From NCBI RefSeq assembly GCF_000814005.1, contig NZ_JWLK01000002.1:186001-250000 (forward strand): a DNA stretch of 64,000 nt. Reading direction: 5' to 3'. The stretch's first letter is position 1; each line of letters starts with the position of its first letter. This stretch comes from Ruegeria sp. ANG-S4. Lineage in GTDB: Bacteria; Pseudomonadota; Alphaproteobacteria; Rhodobacterales; Rhodobacteraceae. Positions 25,890-34,477 of this stretch are shown piece by piece. A program made the translations under genes and the position numbers. The notes under the pieces are model-generated. The model was not told the DNA's origin, made no database searches, and was given only the letters and a program-made list of their open reading frames with translations.

Positions 25890-27563
25890 ATGCAACTGAT
25901 CGGCTCGATCTTTGGCGCTCATCCAGAGCTTGCCTTGTTCTGCAGCCTTGCGATCGGATACGCGCTCGGCAAAATAACCATTGGCTCATTCAAGGTGGGT
26001 TCTGTAGCGGGCTGCCTTCTGGCCGGTGTTCTGGTTGGCCAAACAGGTGTGGTCGTCTCTGACGACGTAAAACAGGCATTCTTTTTGCTGTTTCTGTTTT
26101 CCATCGGCTATCGCACCGGTCCGCAGTTCTTTCGGTCACTGAACCTTGGCGCTTTGCCGCAAATCGCGATCACAGTGCTTTTGTGCGTCGTGGCTTTGGT
26201 CACAGCCATGCTTCTTGCCCCCTTGATGGGGCTGTCAGTGGGAATTGCCGCAGGTCTGCTGGCTGGCGCGGTGACCGAAAGCGCAACCCTTGGCGTGGCA
26301 ATAGATGCCTTTGCAAAAACCGGTGCGGATCCAGCCGCGCAGCAGATCTTTGAGGCGGAAATCGCGACCGGGTTTGCCGTCGCGTATTTTGTCGGCGTGA
26401 TCGCGACCATAGTCTTTCACACGCAAGTGACCCCAAGGATCTTTGGCCGATCTCTGAAAGAAGCTTGCGCGGAATATGAAGCTGAGTTGGACGGGGACCA
26501 ACATCCGGTCGTGTCCCAGCATCGCGACTTTGAGGCACGCGCCTATCGGATAAACCCGGATTTCGCGGGCCAAACCGTCGCAACGCTCGAGGAGCATGTT
26601 CCACCGCATGTGCGTGCCTACTTTGACCGCGTCCGTCGGGGTGACAATATTCTGCCGACCACCAAGGATATGATCCTGCAAGAAGGCGATATCGCGGCGA
26701 TCGCGGGCCTACGCTCATATCTGATTGATCATGCCCCAGTGCTGGGCGAAGAGGTCGAAGACCCGGAGCTGCTGGACCTGCCGGTTGAAACCAATGACAT
26801 CGTTGTCACCAACAGCGATGTCGTCAACAAGACCCTGGGCGAGCTATCGCAACATCCCCAGGCGCGTACCATCTTTCTGCGCGGCATTATGCGCAGTGGT
26901 GAGCGTTTGCCGATCTTTCGAGGTGTTACATTGCATAAGGGGGATGTCCTGACAGTTTCGGGCACCCGTCGCCATATCGAGGACGCCGCGGCGGCGCTTG
27001 GATACCTCGACCGCGAAACGAAAGAGACGGATATGGTCTTTGTTGCGTTCTTTATCCTGTTGGGGGGTCTTATCGGAATACCCGCTTTGAAATTTGGGGC
27101 GCTTGAATTGGGTCTGGGTACATCGGTCGGCGTACTGCTTGGCGGTTTGGTGGCGGGGTGGCTTCGGTCGATCCGCAGAACGTTTGGTTTCGTACCCGAA
27201 GCAACCTTGTGGATCTTCGACTCGGTGGGTTTGTGCGTATTTGTTGCTTGCGTCGGCATCACATCCGGAACCAGCTTTGTCACCGGCGTCATGGAAAGCG
27301 GGCCATCGCTGATCTTGGGATCCGTCGTTATCGTTCTTCTGGCCCATGGCTCGGCGGTCTTCGTTGGTCACAAGGTATTCGGCATCAACGAAGGTGTCTT
27401 GGCCGGAACCTGCTGTGGGGCGGGGACCTCTGCTCCCGGGTTGGCGGCTGTCCAGGAAGCCGCCCAAAGTCAGGTCCCGACACTTGGGTACGGTCTGGGT
27501 TATGCGGTGGGCAACGTTTTGCTGGCGCTCTGGGGCTCTGTCATCGTCCTCGTGTTGATTTGA
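25890..27563 (+). CDS. aspT: Aspartate:alanine antiporter (AspT family)
   Basis: This 557-residue inner-membrane antiporter of the AAEx family has an N-terminal membrane half (about 1-180) beginning GSIFGAHPELALFCSLAIGYALGK. Two cytoplasmic TrkA-C/RCK domains follow (about 195-370; VQ-type strands in DVVNKTLGELSQHPQARTIF, GDVLTVSGTR), then a C-terminal membrane half ending GLGYAVGNVLLALWGSVIV. With the decarboxylase it would import aspartate, export alanine and, by consuming a proton inside, build proton-motive force. I use ATG at 25890; an upstream TTG at 25857 overlaps the decarboxylase stop. Its stop is 4 bases from that of a convergent paralogue. Confidence 0.9.
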   Translation: MQLIGSIFGAHPELALFCSLAIGYALGKITIGSFKVGSVAGCLLAGVLVGQTGVVVSDDVKQAFFLLFLFSIGYRTGPQFFRSLNLGALPQIAITVLLCVVALVTAMLLAPLMGLSVGIAAGLLAGAVTESATLGVAIDAFAKTGADPAAQQIFEAEIATGFAVAYFVGVIATIVFHTQVTPRIFGRSLKEACAEYEAELDGDQHPVVSQHRDFEARAYRINPDFAGQTVATLEEHVPPHVRAYFDRVRRGDNILPTTKDMILQEGDIAAIAGLRSYLIDHAPVLGEEVEDPELLDLPVETNDIVVTNSDVVNKTLGELSQHPQARTIFLRGIMRSGERLPIFRGVTLHKGDVLTVSGTRRHIEDAAAALGYLDRETKETDMVFVAFFILLGGLIGIPALKFGALELGLGTSVGVLLGGLVAGWLRSIRRTFGFVPEATLWIFDSVGLCVFVACVGITSGTSFVTGVMESGPSLILGSVVIVLLAHGSAVFVGHKVFGINEGVLAGTCCGAGTSAPGLAAVQEAAQSQVPTLGYGLGYAVGNVLLALWGSVIVLVLI

Positions 27564-27567
27564 GTAA

Positions 27568-29268
27568 TCAGGGGACAAAAGCTACGACCAAGGGACCCCA
27601 AAGCGTCAGGAATATGTTCGCAACCGCGTAGGTCATCGTGAATGCCGGCGTAGGTGTCGAGTTCCCTGCTTTTTCCAGAAGTGTGGCAAAGCCCGGGTTG
27701 CCCGACCGGGAACCGGTGACAACGGCGCATGCCTCGACCGGATTGCGAATTCGTAAAGCGAAATAGTTGATCGGGAACTGAACGATCATTGGCATCAAAG
27801 TCACGACGACCCCGAGCAACAGCAAAATGATGCCGTATTCCTGAATGGCCTGCAAAGCAGGTTGCCCGGCATTCAGGCCGACTACGCCGACAAACACGGC
27901 AAGGCCGAAACTCTGCAGGAAATCGGCAGCGCCGCGATTGATGCCGCCGATTTTCGGGCGGCGGATACGCAGATAGCCGATGATAAGGCCGGTCACGAGA
28001 CAGCCCAACCCGGACCCAAGTGCAACTTTGGTGCCGGCGATGACAAAGCTGATTTCGCCCACCAGGTATCCAACCGCGACGCCTATGCCCAATGCAATGA
28101 AGTTCGTGACCGACGCCGATGGTGGCACATAGCCTGCAAGTTTGGATACGCGGTTCAGGTCGTCCTTGTGACCAACGATACTTACCTCGTCACCAGCATG
28201 AATCTGCGTATCCTGCAACACCGGGATGTCGTGCCCCATGCGTGTGATTTTCGAAACATGCACCCCGCGACGCTGGTCCGCTGTCAGTGCCTCCCGCAAT
28301 TCGCCAAGCGTTTTTCCAGTCAGCTTGCGGTTGGTGATGACCACGTTGCGTCGCTCTTCAACAACGGTAAGGGCAGGAGGGTATTCGCCCACCTCTTTGC
28401 CCGCCGACGCCTCGAATTTTGACAGCGCACCGACCAATCCCGACACGACGATAATGTCGCCTTCTGCAATCACTGTGTCAGGAGTTGGATCCAGAGGCGC
28501 GCCATCCCGCAACAGCTTCTCGACCAGAACGTCGCTGTCATAGCCGCCCTCGATTTCGGTCACGGATTGCCCCAAAACGGCGGCCCCGCTTTGTACGCGA
28601 TACGCACGGGCGTCGAACCGGTTCATCGGCAGGAACTCGCCCTCTTCCAAAGAACGCCCGCCGCCGCTGAGTTTCTGGGCCAGTTTTATGGCTTCTTGCC
28701 GCAGGTCCCAACGCATGATGATCGGAATGACACTGACGGCCAGAATGGGCCCGATCGAGCCGAAAATATAGGTGACCGAATACCCTACAGCGATATTGGT
28801 CTTCAGCTTCTCGGCCTCTTCCGAGGCCAATCCCAGCAGGTCAATTGCATTCCCCGCCGTCCCAATAATGGCAGATTGGGTCAGACCTCCGGCCGCCAGA
28901 CCAGCGGCCAGTCCCTTGTCCAGTCCGGCCCATGTGGCAACGGCGATTACGAAGAAAAGCCCCCACAAGGTCATCATGAACGCGGCCAGTAACTTGGTCA
29001 GGGCCGTTCGGTTCAATGCTGCAAAGAACTGCGGCCCGCCGTTGTAGCCGACCATGAATATGAAGAGCGAGAAAAAAACGTTCTGGACGTCGGTGCTCAG
29101 ATTGATGCCGCCAATCTGGCCGACAAAGACTGCAACAAGCAATGTGCCCGCGATACCGCCAAGCTCAAACTTACCGACCCTGAACTTGCCGACCCCGTAT
29201 CCTAAGCCCAAACACAGAAACAACGCCATGATCGGGTAGGTTCTAAGCTGATCTGCAATCAATTCCAT
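27568..29268 (-). CDS. Second AspT-family antiporter, convergent paralogue
   Basis: This 566-residue membrane protein has the same plan as the preceding antiporter: a membrane half opening PIMALFLCLGLGYGVGKFRVG, two TrkA-C domains (about 205-385; GAAVLGQSVTEIEGG, GDEVSIVGHKDD) and a second membrane half with NPGFATLLEKAG and a C-terminal TYAVANIFLTLWGPLVV. The sequence is clearly diverged from its neighbour, so this is an old duplication or separate acquisition rather than a recent copy. ATG at 29268 matches the family N-terminus; the in-frame extension to 29289 is not conserved-looking. It may be a second aspartate/alanine exchanger or carry another amino-acid pair. Pointing toward the decarboxylase, it probably has its own promoter at 29270-29490. 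Confidence 0.88.
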   Translation of the reverse strand: MELIADQLRTYPIMALFLCLGLGYGVGKFRVGKFELGGIAGTLLVAVFVGQIGGINLSTDVQNVFFSLFIFMVGYNGGPQFFAALNRTALTKLLAAFMMTLWGLFFVIAVATWAGLDKGLAAGLAAGGLTQSAIIGTAGNAIDLLGLASEEAEKLKTNIAVGYSVTYIFGSIGPILAVSVIPIIMRWDLRQEAIKLAQKLSGGGRSLEEGEFLPMNRFDARAYRVQSGAAVLGQSVTEIEGGYDSDVLVEKLLRDGAPLDPTPDTVIAEGDIIVVSGLVGALSKFEASAGKEVGEYPPALTVVEERRNVVITNRKLTGKTLGELREALTADQRRGVHVSKITRMGHDIPVLQDTQIHAGDEVSIVGHKDDLNRVSKLAGYVPPSASVTNFIALGIGVAVGYLVGEISFVIAGTKVALGSGLGCLVTGLIIGYLRIRRPKIGGINRGAADFLQSFGLAVFVGVVGLNAGQPALQAIQEYGIILLLLGVVVTLMPMIVQFPINYFALRIRNPVEACAVVTGSRSGNPGFATLLEKAGNSTPTPAFTMTYAVANIFLTLWGPLVVAFVP

Positions 29269-29494
29269 TACACAGTCCCTAGGTTGCAAGCCCGTCGATA
29301 CTGGCGCTGGGTACGGCGTTCAGAACGCTGAAAATACTCGAAAATCTGTGTTACCTGCACCAGTTTGGTTTCAGGTAAACATTCGTCTCGGATTCTGTCA
29401 ATTGCGGGTGGACGCATCAACCGCGAGTGCCCCGCGTGCTGCCCGGCAAGACAGAGCGGTTCGGTCCATGGACAAATTAAAGCTCCAAGAACTT

Positions 29495-30274
29495 CTATTT
29501 GCCCTTCCAGACCGGATCGCGTTTCTCCGCAAAGGCCTTGGCACCTTCCAGTTGGTCTTCGCTGGCATAGAGCACATCCACCGTACGCAACTGCCGCTTG
29601 GTGATACGGTTCATGCTGTCCTGGAACTTCACATCCTCGGCATCGCGCACGATTTCCTTGATCGCGGCATAAACCAGCGGCGGGCCTGAGGCGAGAAGGC
29701 GGGCCAGTTCCCACGCGCGGTCCATCAACCGATCGGCGGCGACAACCTCGTTCACCAGACCCCAACGATTGGCTTCTTCGACATCGAACCAACGACCCGT
29801 CAGCAGCAGTTCCATTGCGATGTGATACGGGATGCGTTTTGGCAATTTGACGCTGGCCGCATCCGCCACGGTGCCCGAGCGAATCTCGGGCAAAGCAAAG
29901 CTCGCATGATCAGCGGCGAGGATCATATCCGCAGACAAGGCAAGTTCCAGCCCGCCGCCGCAGGCAATACCGTTGACTGCGGCTATGACGGGTTTGTTCA
30001 GGTCCCGCAGTTCCTGCAAGCCGCCGAAACCGCCGACACCATAATCTCCATCCACCGCGTCGCCATCGGCGGCCGCTTTCAAATCCCAACCGGGGCAAAA
30101 GAATTTCTCGCCTGCGCCGGTCAGGATGGCCACGCGCAACTCTGGGTCGTCCCGGAAGTCTGCAAAGACATCACCCATGATGCGGCTTGTGGCCAGATCA
30201 ATGGCATTGGCCTTGGGACGATCCAGTGTGACCTCAAGGATCGCGCCTTCGCGGCGGGTTTTGATCGGGTCCAT
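29495..30274 (-). CDS. caiD: Carnitinyl-CoA dehydratase-like enoyl-CoA hydratase
   Basis: This 259-residue crotonase-superfamily enzyme has an N-terminal beta-strand repeat, ANAIDLATS, and the oxyanion-hole segments FFCPGWDLKAAADGD and NGIACGGGLELALSADM. A conserved Glu sits in FALPEIRSGTVADA. The pattern PGWDLKAAA and the GTVADAASVKLPKRIP stretch match carnitinyl-CoA dehydratases, which interconvert carnitinyl-CoA and crotonobetainyl-CoA. It is the last gene of a three-gene run, 3 bases after the CoA-ligase stop. The CaiD assignment is from motifs; a general enoyl-CoA hydratase role is the alternative. Confidence 0.85.
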   Translation of the reverse strand: MDPIKTRREGAILEVTLDRPKANAIDLATSRIMGDVFADFRDDPELRVAILTGAGEKFFCPGWDLKAAADGDAVDGDYGVGGFGGLQELRDLNKPVIAAVNGIACGGGLELALSADMILAADHASFALPEIRSGTVADAASVKLPKRIPYHIAMELLLTGRWFDVEEANRWGLVNEVVAADRLMDRAWELARLLASGPPLVYAAIKEIVRDAEDVKFQDSMNRITKRQLRTVDVLYASEDQLEGAKAFAEKRDPVWKGK

Positions 30275-30277
30275 ATC

Positions 30278-32293
30278 TCAGGCCTTTCTTATGAGCGCAT
30301 CCACGGCGACCGCCCTGTCCGGCGTGCAGAGAAGCGGGTTGATCTCGACCTCGCAAAGCGTGTCGGCATTTTGCATGACATAAGCTTGAACGGCTTCGAC
30401 CGCCGCCATGATCGCATCCATATCAGCCGCCGGTTGGCCGCGATAGCCCGCAAGCAGCGGGGCAATCTTGAGCTTGCCAAGGGCAGTCCGGATGTCGTCA
30501 GGGTCGGCAGGCACCAGCAGGGAAACGGTATCGCGCAGCACCTCGGTTAGCACGCCGCCCGCGCCCAGCGTCAACACGTAACCGTGGGCCGGATCGCGGA
30601 TCACTCCGACAAGCAGTTCTGCGACCGTGCCGCTGATCATCTCTTCGACCAGAACTTGATCTGTTCCAATGTCCGCAGCGACGGTTGCCACATCCTCGGC
30701 CCCAATGCCCAGGCGCACGGCGGAATGTTCGGATTTATGCGCAAGACCAACGCCTTTCACGGCAAAGGGCCCATGCATCGCTTGCGCCGCAGCGCGGGCC
30801 TCATCCGGTCCGTGGGCTGTATGGTTTTGAGGCACGCAAAGGCCGCAATCTGCCAGCGCCATTTTGGAATCGCCTTCGGAAAGGGTTTGTCCCGCTCGGT
30901 CCTGACCGGCCAGTAATACGGGAAGGGAGGACGGCGCAGCGATCTGTCCTGCCGCGCGAATGGCGGACAGGGCTTCGCGCAGACCCATGAATGGGACGAC
31001 ACCGCCTGCCATAAGCTCCTGCGCGATGTCTTCAGGTAAAAGCTCGGGCAGTGTCGCCGCTATTGCAAACGGTGCGCCCGTTTCTGCGCGCACTTTCAGT
31101 GCCGCGCGTGTTGCGCAAGTCCAATCGGTTGGGTCGGTTGTTGGATAATCGACAATCGAGACCGTCAGATCGATATCGTCCCCGGTCATACCGGACCAAG
31201 CCGTGGCCATCGCGCTTTCGTCGCGCCAGACATAGGTATTGTAATCCAGCGGATTGTTCAGCGCGACCATCGGTCCAAGCGCGTCGCGCAGGCGGGCTTT
31301 TTTGTCATCGGACAAGCGCAGGAAAGTCAGCCCCGTGCCAATAGCCATATCCGCGATCAGGCTCGCCTCCCCCCCCGAGCAACTGATCGAGGCGATGTTG
31401 CCACCCGGCAGCGGACCATAGCAATGCAACAGTTTCAGTGTTTCGAGGAAATCGGGAAGGGCAGAAAGGCGTGGAATCCCGAGACGATCTAGCAGAGCCT
31501 GCGCCCCGGCATCACTGCCTGCCAGTGAGGCGGTATGCGAAACCGTCGCCGCCTGCGCTTGTTCCGATGCGCCAACCTTAAGTGCCACCAGCGGGATGCT
31601 CTTGTTATGGGCCTTTTGAGCCAATGCCTCCCATTCACGGATGTCCTTGAATCCCTCAATGTGCAAGCCGATGGCGGTGACGCGCGGGTCCTCGATCAGG
31701 GCCGAGGCGATCTGGGCCTGACTCGTCTGCGCCATGTTCCCACAGGCTACCATATAGGCAATGGGCAGGGCACGTTTCTGCATGGTCAGGTTGATCGAAA
31801 TGTTCGAGCTTTGCGTCAGGATCGCCACACCCTTATCAACGGGTGTGGCCCCATGTTGATCCGGCCAGAGCAATGCGCCGTCCAGCGCGTTGATAAACCC
31901 GTAACAGTTCGGTCCCAGGATCGGCATGTCGCCAGCCGCCGCAATCAGTTGGTCCTGGAGGTTGCTGCTTGCGACGTCTTCCGCCGCAGCCTCGGAAAAG
32001 CCCGATGCGAAACAGACGGCCCCTCCGGCACCCATGCCGGACAAGAGCCGAACGGTTTCGATCGTGGCGTGACGATTGATGCCTATAAAGACCGCATCGG
32101 GCGCTGTTGGTAAATCTTCCAGGCGGCGATAGGCGTCATGGCCAGCAACCTCGGTCGCTTTGGGGTGGACTGGCCAGATTTGGCCCGCATACCCCATCCG
32201 CTTGGATTGCAGAATAACCTGCTGGCACCACGCACCGCCGCCGATCACAGCGATGGATTGCGGGCGCAGCAACCGGTTCAAGTCCTCGGGCAT
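30278..32293 (-). CDS. ADP-forming acyl-CoA synthetase (acetate-CoA ligase family)
   Basis: This 671-residue, single-chain NDP-forming ligase has a CoA-binding Rossmann domain (about 5-130; IAVIGGGAWCQQVILQSKRMGY), succinyl-CoA-ligase-type domains (about 145-440) and an ATP-grasp domain at the C-terminus (about 455-671; FAVKGVGLAHKSEHSAVRLG, VLVEEMISG, EINPLL). The phosphohistidine loop VSHTASLAGSDAG is present, so the enzyme should be active. Between an acyl-CoA dehydrogenase and a CaiD homologue, its likely substrate is gamma-butyrobetaine, carnitine or a similar betaine acid; this is inferred from context only. It is separated from the dehydrogenase by 2 bases. Confidence 0.87.
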   Translation of the reverse strand: MPEDLNRLLRPQSIAVIGGGAWCQQVILQSKRMGYAGQIWPVHPKATEVAGHDAYRRLEDLPTAPDAVFIGINRHATIETVRLLSGMGAGGAVCFASGFSEAAAEDVASSNLQDQLIAAAGDMPILGPNCYGFINALDGALLWPDQHGATPVDKGVAILTQSSNISINLTMQKRALPIAYMVACGNMAQTSQAQIASALIEDPRVTAIGLHIEGFKDIREWEALAQKAHNKSIPLVALKVGASEQAQAATVSHTASLAGSDAGAQALLDRLGIPRLSALPDFLETLKLLHCYGPLPGGNIASISCSGGEASLIADMAIGTGLTFLRLSDDKKARLRDALGPMVALNNPLDYNTYVWRDESAMATAWSGMTGDDIDLTVSIVDYPTTDPTDWTCATRAALKVRAETGAPFAIAATLPELLPEDIAQELMAGGVVPFMGLREALSAIRAAGQIAAPSSLPVLLAGQDRAGQTLSEGDSKMALADCGLCVPQNHTAHGPDEARAAAQAMHGPFAVKGVGLAHKSEHSAVRLGIGAEDVATVAADIGTDQVLVEEMISGTVAELLVGVIRDPAHGYVLTLGAGGVLTEVLRDTVSLLVPADPDDIRTALGKLKIAPLLAGYRGQPAADMDAIMAAVEAVQAYVMQNADTLCEVEINPLLCTPDRAVAVDALIRKA

Positions 32294-32295
32294 TG

Positions 32296-33456
32296 TCAGG
32301 CGCCCAGCGGCCGCAACAAATCGCGGCTGATGATGTGGCGCTGTATCTCACTGGTGCCATCCCAAATACGCTCAACCCGCGCGTCGCGCCAGAAGCGTTC
32401 GATTGGGAAGTCGTCCATCAGACCCATGCCGCCAAAGATCTGTAGGGTCGTATCTGTGACCCGCGCCAGCATTTCCGAAGCATAGAGCTTGGCCGACGCG
32501 ATCTCGCGGTTTGACGGTAGTTTCTCGTCCAGACGCCACGCAGCGGAGAGTGTCAGCCAGTCGGCGGCATCAATCTCGGTGATCATGTCGGCGATCTGAA
32601 ATCCAACGCCCTGGAACTTGCCGATGGCTTGGCCGAATTGCTTGCGCTCAGCCGCGTAGCTTAGCGCATAGTCAAAGCACCTACGTGCCCGTCCGACCGA
32701 AAAGGCTGCAACTGTGAGGCGTGTGGCATAAAGCCATTCGTTCATCACCGCGAAGCCGCCGTCGACCTCGCCCAGAACCTGCGCATCTGGCAGGCGGCAA
32801 TTGTCGAAATACAGGATATAGTTCTTATACCCCTTGTGGCTGACCGAGTTATAGCCGTCCCGCACCTCAAACCCCGGCGTGCCACGATCCACCAGAAAGG
32901 TGGTGATCCGTTTCTTCGGCCCTTTCGGGGTGTCGTCCACGCCGGTTGCGATGAAGACGATGAAGAAATCAGCGTGCTCGGCCCCTGAAATGAAATGTTT
33001 CGAGCCGTTGATGACCCAATCCCCGCCATCCCGCGTGGCTTGACATTTCATCCCGCGCACGTCTGATCCGGCATCCGGTTCGGTCATTGCCAAGGCGTCC
33101 ATCTTCTCGCCGCGCAAGGCAGGCAGAAGATAGCGCTCGCGCTGTTCGTCATTGCAGGCCATCAGGATATTCTGCGGCCGTCCAAAGAAATGGGTCAGTG
33201 CCATCGACCCACGACCCAACTCACGCTCGACCAGTGTGAAATCGAGATGCGACAACCCGGCGCCGCCAACCTCCTCCGGGAAGTTGCAGGCGTAAAAACC
33301 CAGATCGATACACTTCTGCTTGATCTGTTCGCCCAGTTCATGCGGAACCTGTCCGGTCCGCTCAACCTCGGCCTCGTGGGGATAGATTTCATTCTCGACA
33401 AAGCTGCGAACCGTGGAAACGATCATTTCCTGTTCGTCGGACAGACCAAAATTCAT
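32296..33456 (-). CDS. Acyl-CoA dehydrogenase of a carnitine/gamma-butyrobetaine-type operon
   Basis: This 386-residue FAD enzyme has the normal ACAD order: an N-terminal helical domain (MNFGLSDEQEMIVSTVRSFV), a flavin-binding strand region (ALAMTEPDAGSDVRGMKC, DWVINGSKHFISGAEHAD) and a C-terminal helical domain (ERKQFGQAIGKFQGVGFQIADM, LQIFGGMGL). At the position of the catalytic Glu (E-G-T in medium-chain enzymes) it reads RIWDGTSEIQRH, with Asp instead. The alternative Glu site of isovaleryl-type enzymes appears to be Thr (ATRLTVAA). I start at ATG 33456; the longer frame to 33522 is not family-like. It is first gene of the operon and divergent from a GlxA-family regulator across 67 bases. 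The likely substrate is gamma-butyrobetainyl-CoA or similar. Confidence 0.87.
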   Translation of the reverse strand: MNFGLSDEQEMIVSTVRSFVENEIYPHEAEVERTGQVPHELGEQIKQKCIDLGFYACNFPEEVGGAGLSHLDFTLVERELGRGSMALTHFFGRPQNILMACNDEQRERYLLPALRGEKMDALAMTEPDAGSDVRGMKCQATRDGGDWVINGSKHFISGAEHADFFIVFIATGVDDTPKGPKKRITTFLVDRGTPGFEVRDGYNSVSHKGYKNYILYFDNCRLPDAQVLGEVDGGFAVMNEWLYATRLTVAAFSVGRARRCFDYALSYAAERKQFGQAIGKFQGVGFQIADMITEIDAADWLTLSAAWRLDEKLPSNREIASAKLYASEMLARVTDTTLQIFGGMGLMDDFPIERFWRDARVERIWDGTSEIQRHIISRDLLRPLGA

Positions 33457-33523
33457 GTCGCATGTTCCCTGGATCAGTGATTGACGCAACAGACGCCATC
33501 GCGCATTTATATGGCATGCCAAG

Positions 33524-34477
33524 TTGGCCGAATATCATGCAGAGTTCGAAATTTTGAGCCAGCGCTACAATGTTCTTTTGTTCGACGACTTTTCGAACCA
33601 TTGCCTCGCCAACATGATCGAGCCGTTGAGGGCTGCCAATACCCTGTCACGACAGCCCCTTTATGCTTGGCGATTCTGCTCGCTTGACGGGCAACCGGTG
33701 CACAGTTCCAGCGATCTTTTTGTCACGCCACATGGGGCGTTGGCCGATCAACGGGGTGACTGCCTAGTGGTCATGCCGTCCTACGGATATCTGAAGCTGG
33801 ACAAGCGCGAGATCACCTGCGCACTCTTGACTGCTGCCCGCAGACACAAGCAGGTCGCCGGGCTAGACACGGGAAGCTGGCTGCTTGCCCGTGCCGGTTT
33901 GCTGGATGACTACAAGGCCACCATTCACTGGGATGAACTAACCCGGTTCGAAGAGGCCTTTCCAGCCGTCGACGTGGTCCGGGAAAGGTTCGTCATGGAT
34001 AGCGACCGGCTCACATGTTCGGGCGCAATGGCGGCGTTCGATCTGGCCTCTGCCCTCCTTCAAAGGGATCATGGTCCGCTGTTGTCGATGGAGGTTGCGC
34101 ATCTGCTGATGAGCCGGGGCGTCGCTACACGATACCCGCTGCCTATGAAATCCGAAGATACATTGGTCAATCGTGCGCTGACCGAGATGCAGGAAAACCT
34201 TGAAACGCCTCTGACGATTCAAAAAATTGCCCGCAAAATCGGGTGTTCGCAGAAACGCATCGAAGTCCTTTTCCAGGCCGAACTGAGAACGACACCACAG
34301 GCCGTCTACAAACGTTTGCGTCTGAACCTTGCCCGCCGGTTGGCAGAAGAGACGACACATTCGGTGGCCGAAATTGCCAGCCGCTGCGGGTACGACAATG
34401 CCAGTGCCATGACGCGCGCGTTTCGCGCTGAATTCGGCCAAACCCCCAGCGAGGTCAGGGCCCAGGTTGGTCTTTAG
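33524..34477 (+). CDS. GlxA-family transcriptional regulator (AraC-type with DJ-1/PfpI-like domain)
   Basis: This 317-residue protein has an N-terminal DJ-1/PfpI-like ligand domain (about 12-185; VLLFDDFSNHCLANMIEPLRAAN, AGLDTGSWLLARAGLLDDYKATIHW) and a C-terminal AraC helix-turn-helix pair (about 215-315; IQKIARKIGCSQKRIEVLF, VAEIASRCGYDNASAMTRAFRAEFGQTP). Proteins of this type include CdhR and GbdR, which sense carnitine or glycine betaine metabolites. Only TTG at 33524 gives a complete N-terminus. It is divergent from the CoA operon by 67 bases, so it likely controls it. Its stop codon overlaps that of the second GlxA regulator. Confidence 0.88.
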   Translation: MAEYHAEFEILSQRYNVLLFDDFSNHCLANMIEPLRAANTLSRQPLYAWRFCSLDGQPVHSSSDLFVTPHGALADQRGDCLVVMPSYGYLKLDKREITCALLTAARRHKQVAGLDTGSWLLARAGLLDDYKATIHWDELTRFEEAFPAVDVVRERFVMDSDRLTCSGAMAAFDLASALLQRDHGPLLSMEVAHLLMSRGVATRYPLPMKSEDTLVNRALTEMQENLETPLTIQKIARKIGCSQKRIEVLFQAELRTTPQAVYKRLRLNLARRLAEETTHSVAEIASRCGYDNASAMTRAFRAEFGQTPSEVRAQVGL

